Assembly (NCBI RefSeq): GCF_905171775.1 | Contig: NC_053491.1 | Coordinates: 133,239,483-133,303,482 of the forward strand | DNA length: 64,000 nucleotides | Direction: 5' to 3' | Origin: Rana temporaria | Taxonomy: Eukaryota; Chordata; Amphibia; Anura; Ranidae | Part shown: positions 23,034-34,572 of the stretch, piece after piece | How the letters are laid out: each line of letters begins with the position of its first letter | Position numbering within the stretch: position 1 is the first letter of the stretch | Made by a program: the position numbers and the translations under genes | The notes under the pieces: generated by a model | What the model was told of the DNA's origin: nothing | The model's database searches: none | The model's input: only the letters and a program-made list of their open reading frames with translations

Positions 23034-23588
23034 GTAGAGTTGGACCATTTAATATTATAACCCTAGGTTTATTTTGAGCAATCAGAATATCAATGAAAGA
23101 TCAATGTTATTGGTATTATTGTAAACATTTTGTATATCATGAATTTTGAAAAAGCTCATACTACCGGTATTTGTACTTTGTCACTGTCGCATTTGCTTTT
23201 ACTATTATAACTACAAACATAAAATGTATAATTTCGATTGTGCTGAGAAATGTCATTGTCTATGAAAACAACCTCTAGAAGGCTCCAAAGATGTTCCAGT
23301 ACAGAAGTTATAGAACGTTCATAATTTTTTTAAATACGCACAGTATATACAGGGGATACTTTACACAAACAAGACAATAAGGAGAGTATAACAAACAACT
23401 GAAATCCAACTTAGATTTTTTGGTTTGGAATAGGAAATAAAAGCAGACATCTGATTGCTTTTTCCGCACTACATTTCCGTTAGTGTTTATGTATCAGTCT
23501 ATATTGTAATTTTCACAAAAAGGTCAATATTTGCAAGTGATTTATGCTGTTTGGATTCCAAAACCTATAGAAGGTCTGATGTCATATT

Positions 23589-23635
23589 AAAGGAGAAGTA
23601 CAGCCAAAGCTTGTTTGGCTGTACTTCTCCTGTGG
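23589..23635. repeat. Hairpin: aaggagaagtacagcc / ggctgtacttctcct
   Basis: The arms are 15 bases each around a nine-base loop, after ttaaagg. It resembles the start of a TTAA-type foldback element, without a clear right end. Confidence 0.6.
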
Positions 23636-23924
23636 ATCACATGAGTGCAGTTCGTTCTGCACTCCTGTGACCCATTTTCAGCAGTTGGCTGACATAACAA
23701 AGTCAGTCCAGGCTCAGGAAGGATCGTGACCATATGGTAGCAATCTGACCAGCACTCGGCTCGGCGAACCACTGAGAACCTGAGTCAGCCGCTTTCGTCC
23801 CTTTCCGTAGCACAGCACTCCAGCGTACAGCAGTGGACAGAGCAGAGAGACATGGCTCTCTGATCGCAGAGCTCTGAGAACCGAGTGATTGGTGGTGTTT
23901 GATCGCTCAGTTCTCAGTGTTCTC

Positions 23925-24330
23925 ATGCACACTGGATGTTTTTGGCTTCAGACATTTTTTTCTGCAGCCAATAAACTCCCCAGTATGATATCCTATGGGT
24001 CCATGCACACATAGGCTGTTATCAGCTGTTTTTAGCAGGGGTGTTTTCTGGCTGGAAAACAAATCCCAGAACTAGTGGGTTTTGAGAGGAGTTTTTCAGC
24101 TGTGAAACAGATCTGAACTCTGAAAAAAGCTGAAAACAGCTTTAAAACGCCAAAAAACTATGAAAAACCCTATACTCCCATAAAAGTCATAAGCTTTTAT
24201 GGGAGTATAGTTTTGATAAAAAAAAGCTAAACACTAGTGCAAAAATGCTGACAAACTCACTCTACATCTACAGCTTTCTACAGCTAACATTACTGGCTTT
24301 TTTATAATGTTCAGTGTGCATGAGGCCTTA
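23925..24330. mobile_element. Foldback element with cactggatgttttt ends and a central hairpin
   Basis: Left cgtgcacactg-type sequence (tgcacactggatgtttttgg, about 23926) is matched by gttcagtgtgcatgaggcc at about 24309-24327. The centre has ctatactcccataaaagtca / gcttttatgggagtatag. Non-coding. Confidence 0.6.
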
Positions 24331-24639
24331 CCGCACACCTGCATGATTTTGCAGCGATTTTTCCGCGATTTTAGCTGCATTTTTGCCGTAATTTTGACGC
24401 ATGTTTGCTGTAATTTTGTACAGTTTAAAAGGTCACCAATGTAAAAAGCAGAAAAACGCCCAAACATGCTTAAAAAAAAGTTCCAGAACTTGTTTGAGCT
24501 TCAGGTGTTTTGGAGCTTCTGGCTTCAGACATTTTAGAGTGGAGAATAATAGATTTTTTCCCCTCCAGCGTTTTGTAGCTCCAGGCTTCAAGCTACAAAA
24601 CACTCAGGTGCCTTAGAGCCAGTAGGGGACAGTTGCAGT

Positions 24640-25634
24640 ATCGGACCAATGCTATATCCAGCTAGGTAAGTATGATATAAAAGAAAAACAAAACCCCATA
24701 CTTCTCTTCATACTTAAACTGTCTGCAAACTAGTTACAATTGTAGTGATCCCCTGGTGAGTTAAAATAAAACCAAATTTAATAATTAACTAGTAGCCATG
24801 TGTGCCTAAAGAATATGACTACTATTTTTTAATTAGGTCAGCACAGCTGTGCAAACAATAATCTGAATTTTATACTCCATGTAAAATTATGTTTTAGTTT
24901 GGTGTCTTAAGGAGTAACACACAAATTTGAAAATCTTCACCACTCCTGATGAAACTTCTACAAGCACTGGAGTTTCAGTTTGGAGCACCTACATCTTCCT
25001 TCTGCCCTAGCAGTTACAATCATTTCCAACCTCAACTTAAAGGTCTACTCAAACTTTCTCTTCCCCAGTTGAAGTTAGGGGTGTATTATGATTATGAAGG
25101 TAACTTTTTTAATGGTCACTGCATGAATGACTGATGGTGAACCTTAAAGGCTAAGTCAGGAGGTGATCTGATAAAAAATTAAAATAAATGCCCGCATATA
25201 AATAATAATTTAAAAAAAGTATATTTATTATTTTTTGCATAGGAGCCTGGAAAGCATTGCACTGGGATTAAAGGATAGCAAGTGTATTGCACAGGCTCCA
25301 GCAGACTCATTTTGCAGCCACTGGTCCATACATTACTTAGGACCTTCAATTACAGGCCTGCAGGAAGCATTAAGCAGAATCACACAGCCACATCATTTCA
25401 AATTTCACCGGAGATGGTGAGGAAAAGGACCCCCAATTCCTTTAAGAGGAGGGCATTTTGATGGTAGGGGACTGCAGACTTAGCTCATGCGTCTTGAATG
25501 ACAACATTAAATATACAATTTGGTATGTTTAAGGTAACATTACCACTTCTCACAATTAACAATATGCTACCTATGTTTTTGAAGCATGTACCTTTTTCTA
25601 TATTACGATCTTATTGCCACATTTTCTGTTTCAG
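24640..25634. other. Intronic sequence upstream of the C2A middle exon
   Basis: No repeat ends or coding similarity recognised. Confidence 0.45.
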
Positions 25635-25728
25635 TGCTGAATATAAAAGAAGAACAAAATATGTACAGAAAAGTTTAAACCCAGAATGGAATCAGACAGT
25701 GATTTACAAAAACATCTCTATTGAGCAG
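25635..25728 (+). CDS. PCLO: PCLO exon: C2A domain middle strands
   Basis: The acceptor is tctgtttcag and the donor gtttgt (25729) is a weaker GT-TTGT type. The first base t completes Gly (skipping form) or Ser (microexon form); the exon then encodes AEYKRRTKYVQKSLNPEWNQ and TVIYKNISIEQ and ends in phase 0. KRRTK is a basic patch on a C2A strand, and SLNPEWNQTVIY is the typical C2 turn and strand. The lengths 131+94, or 131+27+94, are both divisible by three, which supports both splice forms. The in-frame ATG upstream at 25498 lies in the intron. Confidence 0.95.
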
Positions 25729-25819
25729 GTTTGTTGGGTTTATGTTTAGAATCTACTCATCTTGAACTGGAGTAGTTAAATGATGTCATAAGGGTTGCTG
25801 TAGACCATGGTAGGCAACC

Positions 25820-26180
25820 TTAAAGTGGTTGTATACCCCGCTTTCACATTTTTTCCTACAGGTAAGCCTATAATAAGGCTTACCTGTAGGTAAATGAATA
25901 TCTCCTAAACCTATACGGTTTAGGAGATATTCACCTTGTAGCCACTGACGTCAGTGGCGCATGTGCTCTGAAGGTTCGGCGGATGCTGCCAGAAAATCAG
26001 AGCTCCTTGCCAGAAAGAGGACACATCGCGGCTCTGGCCACTCACAGCGCTGGAGCCACGAACCCAGGAGAGATGCAGAGGGAACATGTCAGCTTCCTCA
26101 GAGGGAGGCGATGCTGGCGCTTCATTCTAGGGTAAGTATTTCATAATGAGCTAGCTACTAGCTCATTATGTCTTTGCTTT
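25820..26180. mobile_element. TTAA-preceded foldback-like fragment with three hairpins
   Basis: TTAA at 25820-25823 is followed by agtggttgtatacccc. The interior has ctacaggtaagcc / ggcttacctgtag (25857-25887), aatatctcctaaacc / ggtttaggagatatt (25898-25932) and taatgagctagct / agctagtagctcatta near 26142-26168. The right end was not found. Confidence 0.6.
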
Positions 26181-26233
26181 AGAGTGCCTGCTGCACTTGT
26201 AAATGAGTCCTTAGTTGCATTTGGCAGCAGCAC

Positions 26234-26830
26234 GCTTAGGGCTTATTCACACGTAAGTTGGAGGGTGGTAAAACCCTGCAGTTGAGTTGTGGGTTTACCG
26301 TCCACAATTCCTACCCTCTTTAGCTGCTAAGGCAGCAGACAATAGCTGTACACATGCCGCAGCAGGAACTAAATCCACTGCTGCTTTTGGTGGGTGCTAC
26401 TGCCTGCCAATCGAGACACATTCAAGTAAATGGGGCCACTCTACGAGCGCCCCGCAACTGCAGGCTTCTGCCGGGTCCAGAGGGTTAAAGAAGGTGGTGA
26501 GAAAGCAACACATCCCTACCTGCTTTAACCCCTTGTTTGCTGTACTGCACAAGATTACAGGACACTTGCAGTGCGGCCTTACTAATTTAAATGGGACATG
26601 CTTGATAGGTGCACCCACCAGCCATGACAGGGCATATAACTCCTGCTGCAGCTGCGACATGTGTACACCCCTGGCCACTGCACCTAAAGAGTGTGCGGTT
26701 GGGGCGGGGGTGAGAAAATTGTGTCTTAACTATGGAGTTTTTCCAGCCCCCAAACTGCAAATGAAAATGAACCCGTATTGTTCTGAGCCCCCTGTAAGGC
26801 TGCTTTCACACTAATGTGGTGCAGTTTACC
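26234..26830. mobile_element. Repeat with ttcacac ends, uncertain structure
   Basis: Begins ttagggcttattcacacg and near 26798 again reads ggctgctttcacact in the same orientation, so it is not a simple palindrome. The open frame across 26287-26814 does not resemble a known protein and is treated as repeat sequence. Confidence 0.4.
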
Positions 26831-27354
26831 TGCAGTATTCATAGAGCATATGATATTTAGTGTGATGTCAAGTGATGTGAAGTGTGGTATTACTGGTTTG
26901 GTCAATATGTGATAGAACAATTTCAAAATATATTTGTATTATCATTTCTTTTTTGATTAGGGCTAAACTACATGTAAAACACTGTAATCCATTGCTATTG
27001 AAAGAGTTTTAGCTGAACTCTAAATATGATCTTTTTTGCATAGTTTCATTGGTCCAGCTTGGACCAATGTAAGTACAGTAAGCATATCTCATACCTGAGG
27101 GGGTCACTGGGCAAGCTGAAATCACTGTAGCAGTCAGCGCTATGGCAGAGATAGCAATAATCTTCCAGGTCCTATGTCAAGCAGCTTCCCCTCTGCACAT
27201 TGACCAGAGGGGATAATTTGTTTGGCACTGCTGCCATTCACAGAATGTCTTGTATTTTTTTTAAATGAACACAAGGTGTTCTCTAATTGGCTGAGGTGGT
27301 GAGAAGGGGTGGTGACATCATAATCTCCACCTTGCACAATCAGAGAACACCTAG

Positions 27355-28585
27355 TATTTTTTTAACATCATATTCACCACACAATAAAAAGGAATATGAG
27401 GCAGCGCTGATATCATAAAGTGTCCTTTAGGCCGAGTTCACACTGGTACGACAAGACTGTTGTACGATTGTCATCCTATTTTGCCTTGCCACATCGGTCC
27501 TACAATCAGTCCTACTTCCATCCGACTTGAATGAACAGGAATACGATTTTGCTTTGACTTTGATATAGTCCAACTTGTCCTTTGACTAATCAAAACAATC
27601 CCAGTGTGACATAAATTCCTTTTCCTGCTGCTGTAATCACCATGCCAGATGTCACAAGTTGGATGGTTAGGACGAGGATCTGACTTTGATCCGACTTCAA
27701 TGATATTGAATGGGCTAAAAACAGACCAAAGTCAGATCAAAGTTGTGCAGGAACCTTTTCTAAAGTCAGACCAACTTGTGTCGGATCAGTTAAGACGGTT
27801 CTTATAGGGAACCATTGATTTATACATGTCATGCGACACGTGCTCCCAAAGTTGGAGCGTATGTCACACCAGTGTGAACCAAGCCTTGGAAATGCAATAA
27901 AGTGAACACCTGTGACAAATATCCCCAATGTCCACAGATACTTTTTCCAAAGTTCTTTAAAAGGAACAGATGTGTGTCACCCTGTGTGTCGTATACACCA
28001 CTCCCCAAAACTTTGTCTCACTCACCAGAAACAAATGCCTATCAAATTAATGATCAGCAAACACGCTTGTGTATAACATCAGGTTATTCACCAGCCACCA
28101 GGATCTGAATTTTTAACAGTAGCAGTAGTACTCCATATGAATTACATAAAGAATAGAGAAAAGCGCTCTACATTAAAACGTATAGAGATGTATTGCCCAA
28201 TATATAAAATCCACTTAAAAATATCAATAAATAAAGGAATTTTAAAATACAATGTTTCCCTTGTGGACATGAGCACCCTCAACTTGTGGCTGAGCACTTG
28301 GCGTCCCACCCGGCCTGCATGCGGTGACTTCCACCTCATCACTTGCAGTCAGGGTCTGGCGTCACTTTCATATAACGACATTGTCCAGACAAATGCTGGG
28401 AGTGGTGACATACATCTGTTCGTTTTGGAGCACCTTGGAAGAATGTGGACATTGGGGACATTTTTCATGGGTGTTGTTCACTCTATTGCAGTGAACATTT
28501 ATAAAGGACACTTTATGATTTATACAGCGCTGCCACATATTTATTTTTATTGTGCTGTGAATATGATGTTGAAAAGGTTATTTTT
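27355..28585. mobile_element. Middle foldback element, inserted in the outer one
   Basis: The left end taacatcatattcaccacac and ggcagcgctgatatcataaagtgtccttta pair with taaaggacactttatgattt, cagcgctgcc and gtgaatatgatgtt at 28500-28572. Inward, aatatccccaatgtccacag also pairs with gtggacattggggacat. A third element (27428-27890) interrupts the left arm. Confidence 0.8.
27428..27890. mobile_element. Inner foldback element (ggccgagttcacactgg ends)
   Basis: The left end aggccgagttcacactggtac is mirrored by caccagtgtgaaccaagcctt at 27868-27888. Internal gtccgacttg/caagttgga pairs occur. It lies in the left arm of the middle element. Confidence 0.8.
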
Positions 28586-29632
28586 GTTACTAAGGCAGCA
28601 GTAGTGACTATGTTAAATTAGCTTGTATATTATTATTTTTGATCTTATTTTATATGTTTTTTAGGTTGCACAGCACTCTTGAATTTGTGATTTATTATAC
28701 ATATTTTATTTTAGGTGTACACACTTAATTAAATTGTGTCCATGGTTATTCCCAGCACGGTGATTACAGAATGTATATTTGATTTAACACCTAGTATTCA
28801 TTGAAAAAAATACAGGGCATTAAGTGAATGGTGGCAGTGCCCAACAAGTGCCCCCCTGTTGTCAATGTGCAGAGGGGGAGCCAGTCTGCATGGGACATGG
28901 AACATTCTGCAGCTATCAATGTAGCAGTACAGACTACTGTAGGGATTGTGAGCTTTCCCAGTTGCCTTATCAGATATGAGCTATGCATACTTACATTGGT
29001 TGAAGCTTTTCCAATGTAATTATGTGATAATTTAGAGAGTTCAGCTTTAAACAAGATGGAACAAATGGCTCCCAATTAAGTAAGCTCCAGAGGTACCATG
29101 CAGTAGCGATCAATGTAGCATGACTGTACAATGCTTTAATTGTGTTCAGTTTATTGCTTTGAAGTGTCAGTGCTCCTAGCACAGACTGACAAATTTGAAG
29201 CTGTATGTGTAGACATATTTGTTTTTTGAACCCTGCGATGTAACAGGTTTTATGGCTGACCTACGTTAATATTTTAGGTAGTACCTGCATTGGTAACTTT
29301 GTTTATTGATTATTAATGAAGATTTGCTCACATGGGAGCTGGATGTAGATTCAAATCTGGTATTTGTGTTTTTTTGCTTCAGCAATTTGCACATGTTTGC
29401 AACACTGTTCTGGTGGGTAGGACCCGTTGGGAGAAGCCATACCTTAAAAAATTGAATTTGCACACCTGTTTACTAACTGTTCCCTATCAGGGATGATTTT
29501 TGCCAAGCACCCCAAGTGTTTCTATATTATTTTTTTTTTTATACATCTGTGCCATGCATAGATCTTGATAATAATAGCTTATCCAAGAGTGAAAAAAAAA
29601 CAAAAAACTTTTTTTGCAATACCTTACTTTAA

Positions 29633-30128
29633 AGCGGAGGTTCACCCAAAAATCAACTTTCTGCCATTAGATCCAGCATACTGCTGACATCAGTATGCTG
29701 TTTTTTTTTTTTTGTACTTATCGTTTTATCAGCCGTTGTTATCCGGCTCCGAGCGGGGATTTCTGTGGGGAATAGGCGTTCCTAAGCCAAGCAGATTTGA
29801 TTGACGGGCTGCTAAAGTGCGTCACGCCTTCCGAAAATACCCGAAGTCACACTCGGGTGTTTACGGCGCCTGCCGTGTAGAGCTGACTGCGCAGGCGCCG
29901 TAAACACTCGAGTGTCACTTTGAGTATTTTCGGAAGACATGACGCGCTTTAGCAGCCGGTCAATCAACTCCGCTTGGCTTAGGAATGCCTATACTTGGAA
30001 GGAATCCCTGCTCGGATAACAAAGGCTGATAAAACGATAAGTACAAAAAAAAAAAAACAGCATACTGCAGATGTCAGCAGTATGCTGGATCTAATGGCAG
30101 AAAGTTGATTTTTGGGTGAACCTCCGCT
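29633..30128. mobile_element. TTAA-flanked foldback element, family B, copy 2
   Basis: It begins agcggaggttcacccaaaaatc after TTAA at 29629-29632 and ends gatttttgggtgaacctccgct before TTAA at 30129-30132. The two arms mirror each other almost base by base (gatccagcatactgctgac / gtcagcagtatgctggatc). Near-perfect, so it is likely a recent insertion. Confidence 0.93.
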
Positions 30129-30132
30129 TTAA

Positions 30133-30659
30133 AGGGGTTGTAAAGGTAAAACAAAATTCCCCTAAATAGCTTCCTTTACCTTAGTGCAGTCCTCCTTCAC
30201 TTACCTCATCCTTCCATTTTGCTTTTAAATATCCTTATTTCTTCTGAGAAATCCTCACTGTTCTTCTGTCTGTAACTCCACACAGTAATGCAAGGCTTTC
30301 TCCCTGGTGTGGAGTGTCGTGCTCGCCCTTCCCTTGAGGGGGGAGGGGGCGAGCAGGAGAGTCAGGATGCCCACTAACACACAGCTCCTTTCTTTATCTG
30401 CAACATAGAGAGCGTCCTGACTCTCCTGCTCGCCCCCTCCCTCCTCAAGTGAGGGGGCGAGCACGACACGCCACACCAGGGAGAAAGCCTTGCATTACTG
30501 TGTGGAGTTACAGACAGAAGAACAGGAAGTGAGGATTTCTCAGAAGAAATAAGGACATTTAAAAGCAAAATGGAAGGATGAGGTAAGTGAAGGAGGACTG
30601 CACTAAGGTAAAGGAAGCTATTTAGGGGATTTTTTTTTTTTTTACCTTTACAACCCCTT
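30133..30659. mobile_element. TTAA-flanked foldback element, family A, copy 3
   Basis: It begins aggggttgtaaaggtaaa directly after the TTAA that also ends the previous element, and ends tttaccttt-acaacccct before TTAA at 30660-30663. The arms carry cctttaccttagtgcagtcc and its inverse. Two palindromes therefore abut and share one TTAA. Confidence 0.93.
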
Positions 30660-30963
30660 TTAACATGAGTGTGAAAAGGTATAAGACAATATGTAAACAA
30701 ACAATATCTTACTGCAAATTGAAGATTAAAAAGTGAAGCAGTTTGAAAGGTTTATGTAACAAAGTAACATTTAAAAATCAATATTACCAATAAGTCAAAC
30801 ATGACAGGTTCAGTGTTATTGTAAATACAGAAAATATGTAATGTCTTTCAACAAGTTATCAATTTTTTTTTCCATTAATGCCATTACTAATTCCTGTGAA
30901 ATTGATAGAGTGCTTGTGACAATGTAAAAAATAAAATTAACTGTATTTTGAATTTTAATGCAG

Positions 30964-31035
30964 CTAAAGAAGAAAACTTTAGAAGTTACTGTATGGGATT
31001 ATGACAGGTTCTCTTCAAATGATTTTCTTGGTGAG
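30964..31035 (+). CDS. PCLO: PCLO exon: C2A domain with calcium loop 3
   Basis: A 72-base phase 0-0 exon between aatgcag and gtaagc. It encodes [20 protein letters not shown] followed by [18 protein letters not shown] is the third calcium-binding loop, with three Asp residues in the usual C2 spacing, so the calcium site looks intact. The flanking introns are crowded: two abutting foldback elements end 300 bases upstream and a palindrome carrying a LINE tail begins 290 bases downstream. Confidence 0.95.
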
Positions 31036-31334
31036 GTAAGCCATTGACACATGAAAAAAGTGGTTCACAACTATGCAATCTCGCTAATCAAAAACAATTT
31101 TCAACTTTATTGTCATATCTAACATGGGACAAAAAGTCTTAAAAAGTGACAGTAGTTTAATCTTGTCATTTGTCATAGTGTCCATTCTTTTATATCTTCC
31201 CAATTTCTTGCAGTTGTATTATATACAACGTAAGTGGTATGGGGAATACTGCGCTAATGCAAAAAATTAAATATAGCTAAAGGAAAGCCAAGCTGAGACA
31301 CATACAAAACATGTGAAACCATGCAAAAACAAAA

Positions 31335-31965
31335 TGTAAAGGAATATAAAGTCGCGCTACGTATAATGTGTGGAACCCTCGCCTTGAGGCGATTCAGTTC
31401 GCATTTGTAGCGCTATATAAGTAATTCACTCACTCACTCACCCTATGACGGTAGCCAAAAAATGTATATAACAGGTGATATATCAAAAAACTGTGTATCT
31501 AGAAACACAAAACATCTATTAGTGACTAGTAATAGTACTTACAAGCACATAAATCTATAGTGATACCAAAATGAATCAGATGTAATTGATACACCACATG
31601 CAACACACTAATATAAATATAAAATTTAAATCCTAAAAAATGAATAAAAGTAAAAAAATATACTCAATGAGAGTATAACAAATAAAATCAAAATAAACCA
31701 AATATGCACATATGATAATGTGTGCCAAGGCTGGCAACCATGTGAAGGTGAATACACGTATACAGTATATATATATGGTACTCAAACTGGAAATAACATA
31801 GGCATGACACATATGTATCCAATATATAATAATTAATAAAGTCACTAATAGGTGTTTTGTGTTTCTAGATACACAAATTGTTGATATATCACTTCTTATA
31901 TACATTTTTTGGCTACCGTCATAGGGTTCCACTCATTATACTTAGCGCGACTTTCTATTCCTTTA
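31335..31965. mobile_element. Foldback element with ggaatataaagtcgcgct ends
   Basis: The left arm (gtaaaggaatataaagtcgcgc, ggaaccct, atgacggtagccaaaaaatg, tagaaacacaaaacatctat, tagtgact) is mirrored by the right arm (agtcactaataggtgtttt, gtttctagatacac, cattttttggctaccgtcat, agggttcc, gcgcgactttctattccttt). The left arm carries a 61-base insertion at 31380-31440. Confidence 0.85.
31380..31440 (+). mobile_element. 61-base LINE 3' tail inserted in the foldback left arm
   Basis: The segment reads cgccttgaggcgattcagtt and gtagcgctatataagt and ends attcactcactcactca, the same tail as at 8960-9030. It is flanked by ccct at 31376-31379 and 31441-31444. The right arm of the same palindrome reads ggaaccctatgacgg at the matching place, the empty site. 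Confidence 0.85.
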
Positions 31966-32204
31966 CGTATTATATACAACAAATTGAATTAACTGGAAAG
32001 TTTGCTAATGATAATTTGCAAACAATAAATATATCTGTGCTTTATATCTGCATTCAATGAATGAGGTATGTTTTCAGGTAAATACTACCAATAAAACATA
32101 ACTCCAGCTCAAGTACAGTTAATTAGAAAGTGCATATGTATAGTTTTTATATTTTTATATGTTTATGAATATGTTTAAATGTATAAAAATTCCTTTGCTT
32201 GTAG

Positions 32205-32382
32205 GTGTTAATAGATTTATCAAATGCTGCCTTTCTCGACAATATGCCTCGATGGTACCCATTGAAGGAGCAAAGTGAAAGTATTGACCACGCAAAACAC
32301 TCTGGGCAAAGCAGTCAGCAGTCACCAAAGCCTTCAGTCATTAAAAGCAGAAGTCATGGAATTTTTCCAGATCCATCTAAAG
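32205..32382 (+). CDS. PCLO: PCLO exon: end of C2A and start of the Ser-rich tail
   Basis: The acceptor is gcttgtag and the donor gtaaca at 32383. It encodes VLIDLSNAAFLDNMPRWYPL, KEQSESIDHAKHSGQSSQQS, then PKPSVIKSRSHGIFPDPSK, and leaves a g. The first 23 or so residues finish the C2A fold (LIDLS, then PRWYPLKEQ, the usual last strand of a synaptic C2 domain). The rest is a low-complexity Ser/Gln segment that is well conserved in Piccolo. The following intron is 7.7 kb and carries an L1-like LINE on the opposite strand and foldback elements. Confidence 0.95.
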
Positions 32383-32575
32383 GTAACACATTATAATATT
32401 GTGAGGAATAGGAATACACAACCTGGCCACAAGCATGGGAACTAGCAGTATGAAGGCACACAGCAAGGGTCTACCTATTTTGTGTACTTAATACAGTTGG
32501 TGAGTCTTGCTATGCTGTAAAGGGGCTAGTAAACCTGTACGGCTGACAGTTAATCAGCTGTTTGGAAGTCCTTAA

Positions 32576-32791
32576 AGCGGAGCTCCACACAAAAATGGAA
32601 CCTCCGCTTTTCAGAACCCTCCCCCCCTCTGGTGTCACATTTTGCACCTTTCAGGGGGAGGGGAGTGCAAATACCTGTATAATACAGGTATTTGCACCCA
32701 CTTTCGGGCATAGACCCCCGCAGAATCTGCGGGGTCTACAACACTTACCCCCCGAAAAAGTGTGGTAGTGGAGGGGGGAGGGTGCTCCGCT
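32576..32791. mobile_element. TTAA-flanked foldback element, family B-like, copy 3
   Basis: It begins agcggagctccacac after TTAA at 32572-32575 and ends gggtgctccgct before TTAA at 32792-32795. Interior palindromes include aatacctgtat / atacaggtatt and ccccgcagaatctgcgggg. Confidence 0.85.
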
Positions 32792-32795
32792 TTAA

Positions 32796-33719
32796 ATTTG
32801 CTTCCAAGACAGAAGCTATACCTAAAAGAATAGGGATGAGGTATGGATTCGCTGCTACCATGAGTTTGGGAGTGTAAACCTGTGGGTTTTTTCAAACCAT
32901 AATGCACTGCATTATGTTTGAACTATGGTTCAAAAAGAAGGGCCTCAGTATAAAAGGTTGGCACAGAGCAGCCATAGTGTAAGTATATTGGAAGCTTCTG
33001 TAGGGAAAGCATAAAAAAGGCTGACAAACACAGATTTGTGTCATTTAGGAAACTGTACACTAATTCTAATTGCTAGCTCTTTAGGCAATCAACCCCTTTG
33101 GCTTTCTTATTCGTATTATAGGGGGGCTTTTTGTGTCTTTCATTTTATGTTGTGGTTGATTTGGGGTCGCAAGGCTTCCTCTAAAGAAAACAAGTATTTT
33201 GTTTCAGTGTGTCAGTATTTGGGGGCTATCATTTATTTGGAGAGTATATTTATTTTTATTTTATGTTGATAGGGGTTGTATTATAGGGTAACCTGCTTTG
33301 ATTTTCAGCAAGGTTTTCCTTAAAAAAAATGGGCGTTTGTTTCAGGAAGAATGTTTCTGGGGATATACAGTAATGTTTTTTTATTGTATGTTGATAGGAC
33401 CTTTTTTAAGCTGATTTTTTTTCTTTTTTATGTTGCAAGACCTCTCTTTAAAACAATAACTTGTATTTCAGGGTTGAGTATTCAGGGGTGGCATTTAGCT
33501 ATTCTTTAAGCTGCCTTTTGTTTTCAAAATATCACTGCATCATTTGAAAGGGAAAAAAATAAGATTAGTGTGTTATAACCTATTATCTCTGAATAAAACT
33601 GTCCTGCCACTTGTCAGCTGTACACTGATGTGTCCTCTGCTGTATCATAGCGCTTGTAAAACACCAGCCTGTCCTCTTTGTGCCTAGTACATTTGGGCCT
33701 AGCTGTGCTATTTATGTTT
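32796..33719. other. Intronic sequence with T-rich runs and ggggctttttgtg-type motifs
   Basis: No coding or clear repeat ends seen. Confidence 0.4.
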
Positions 33720-34030
33720 TAATAGTTTGTATTAAAGTTTTGCAGTAAAACTAACAAATACAACGTCTTTCAACATGAAATACCTTTTACATCAGGGTTA
33801 CATGGTAGCGAGCCGTTACAGTCTAGGAAAACTCCTCCTATAGCATACATAACCCATTAGCAGAAAATAAACAACAATTGATGTTTCTTAATAAACTTCA
33901 AGAAAGTAGAGGAGAGAAAGGTAAAACAAAAAAGAGAGAAACAATCCCACGGGGGGGGGGGGAAGAAAAAAGAATCAGTAGAGTGGAGGAGAGGGGGGGA
34001 GGGAGAGGGGTGAGGCTCTGTACCTCTTAA

Positions 34031-34549
34031 AGCGGGAGTTCACCCATTTAAAAAAAAAAAAAAAAATCTCCCCTTAGCTTCCTGCTCGTTCGGTCTAGGG
34101 GAATCGGCTATTTATATTAAAATATGAGCAGTACTTACCCGTTTTCGAGCTGCATCTTCTTCTGTCGCTTCCGGGTATGGGTCTTCGGGAGCGGGCGTTC
34201 CTTCTTGATTGACATTCTTCCGAGAGGCTTCCGACGGTCGCATCCATCGCGTCACTCGTAGCCGAAAGAAGCCGGACGTCGGTGCGGCTCTATACTGCGC
34301 CTGCGCACCGACGTTCGGCTTCTTTCGGAAAATCGTGACGCGATGGATGCGACCGTCGGAAGCCTCTCGGAAGCCTGTCAATCAAGAAGGAACGCCCATT
34401 CCCGAAGCCCATACCCGGAAGCGACGGAGAGGATGCGTCTCGTAAACGGGTAAGTACTGCACATATTTTAAAATAAATAGCCGATTCCCCTAGTAATAAC
34501 GAGCAGGAATCTAAGGGGGAAAAGTGCCCTCTAAGGGTGAACCCCCGCT
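34031..34549. mobile_element. TTAA-flanked foldback element, family B-like, copy 4, within the LINE
   Basis: It begins agcgggagttcaccc after TTAA at 34027-34030 and ends gggtgaacccccgct before TTAA at 34550-34553. The arms contain mirrored cattccgagaggcttccgacgg-type and ttcttgattgac sequence with many CG sites. It lies in the 3' part of the L1-like LINE, so it is younger than that LINE. Confidence 0.9.
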
Positions 34550-34572
34550 TTAAAGCAGTCTACGGTAGTCCA

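Larger units (their letters stand above)
27009..29050. mobile_element. Outer foldback element carrying two nested insertions
   Basis: The left arm (27009-27290: ttagctgaactctaaat, accaatgtaagta, ttcccctctgcacattga, ggcactgctgccattcac) is mirrored in order by the right arm (28785-29050: gtgaatggtggcagtgcc, tcaatgtgcagaggggga, tacttacattggt, gagagttcagctttaa). The gap between the arms is filled by the second palindrome at 27355-28585. Confidence 0.8.

Noticed and set aside
26287..26814. A 175-codon plus-strand open frame
   Set aside because: It has no recognisable domain, is Cys- and Ser-rich in a repeat-like way, and starts inside a repeat with ttcacac ends. No splice sites matching PCLO phases.
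28137..28604. A 155-codon plus-strand open frame
   Set aside because: It crosses the centre and right arm of a foldback element and does not resemble a protein family.
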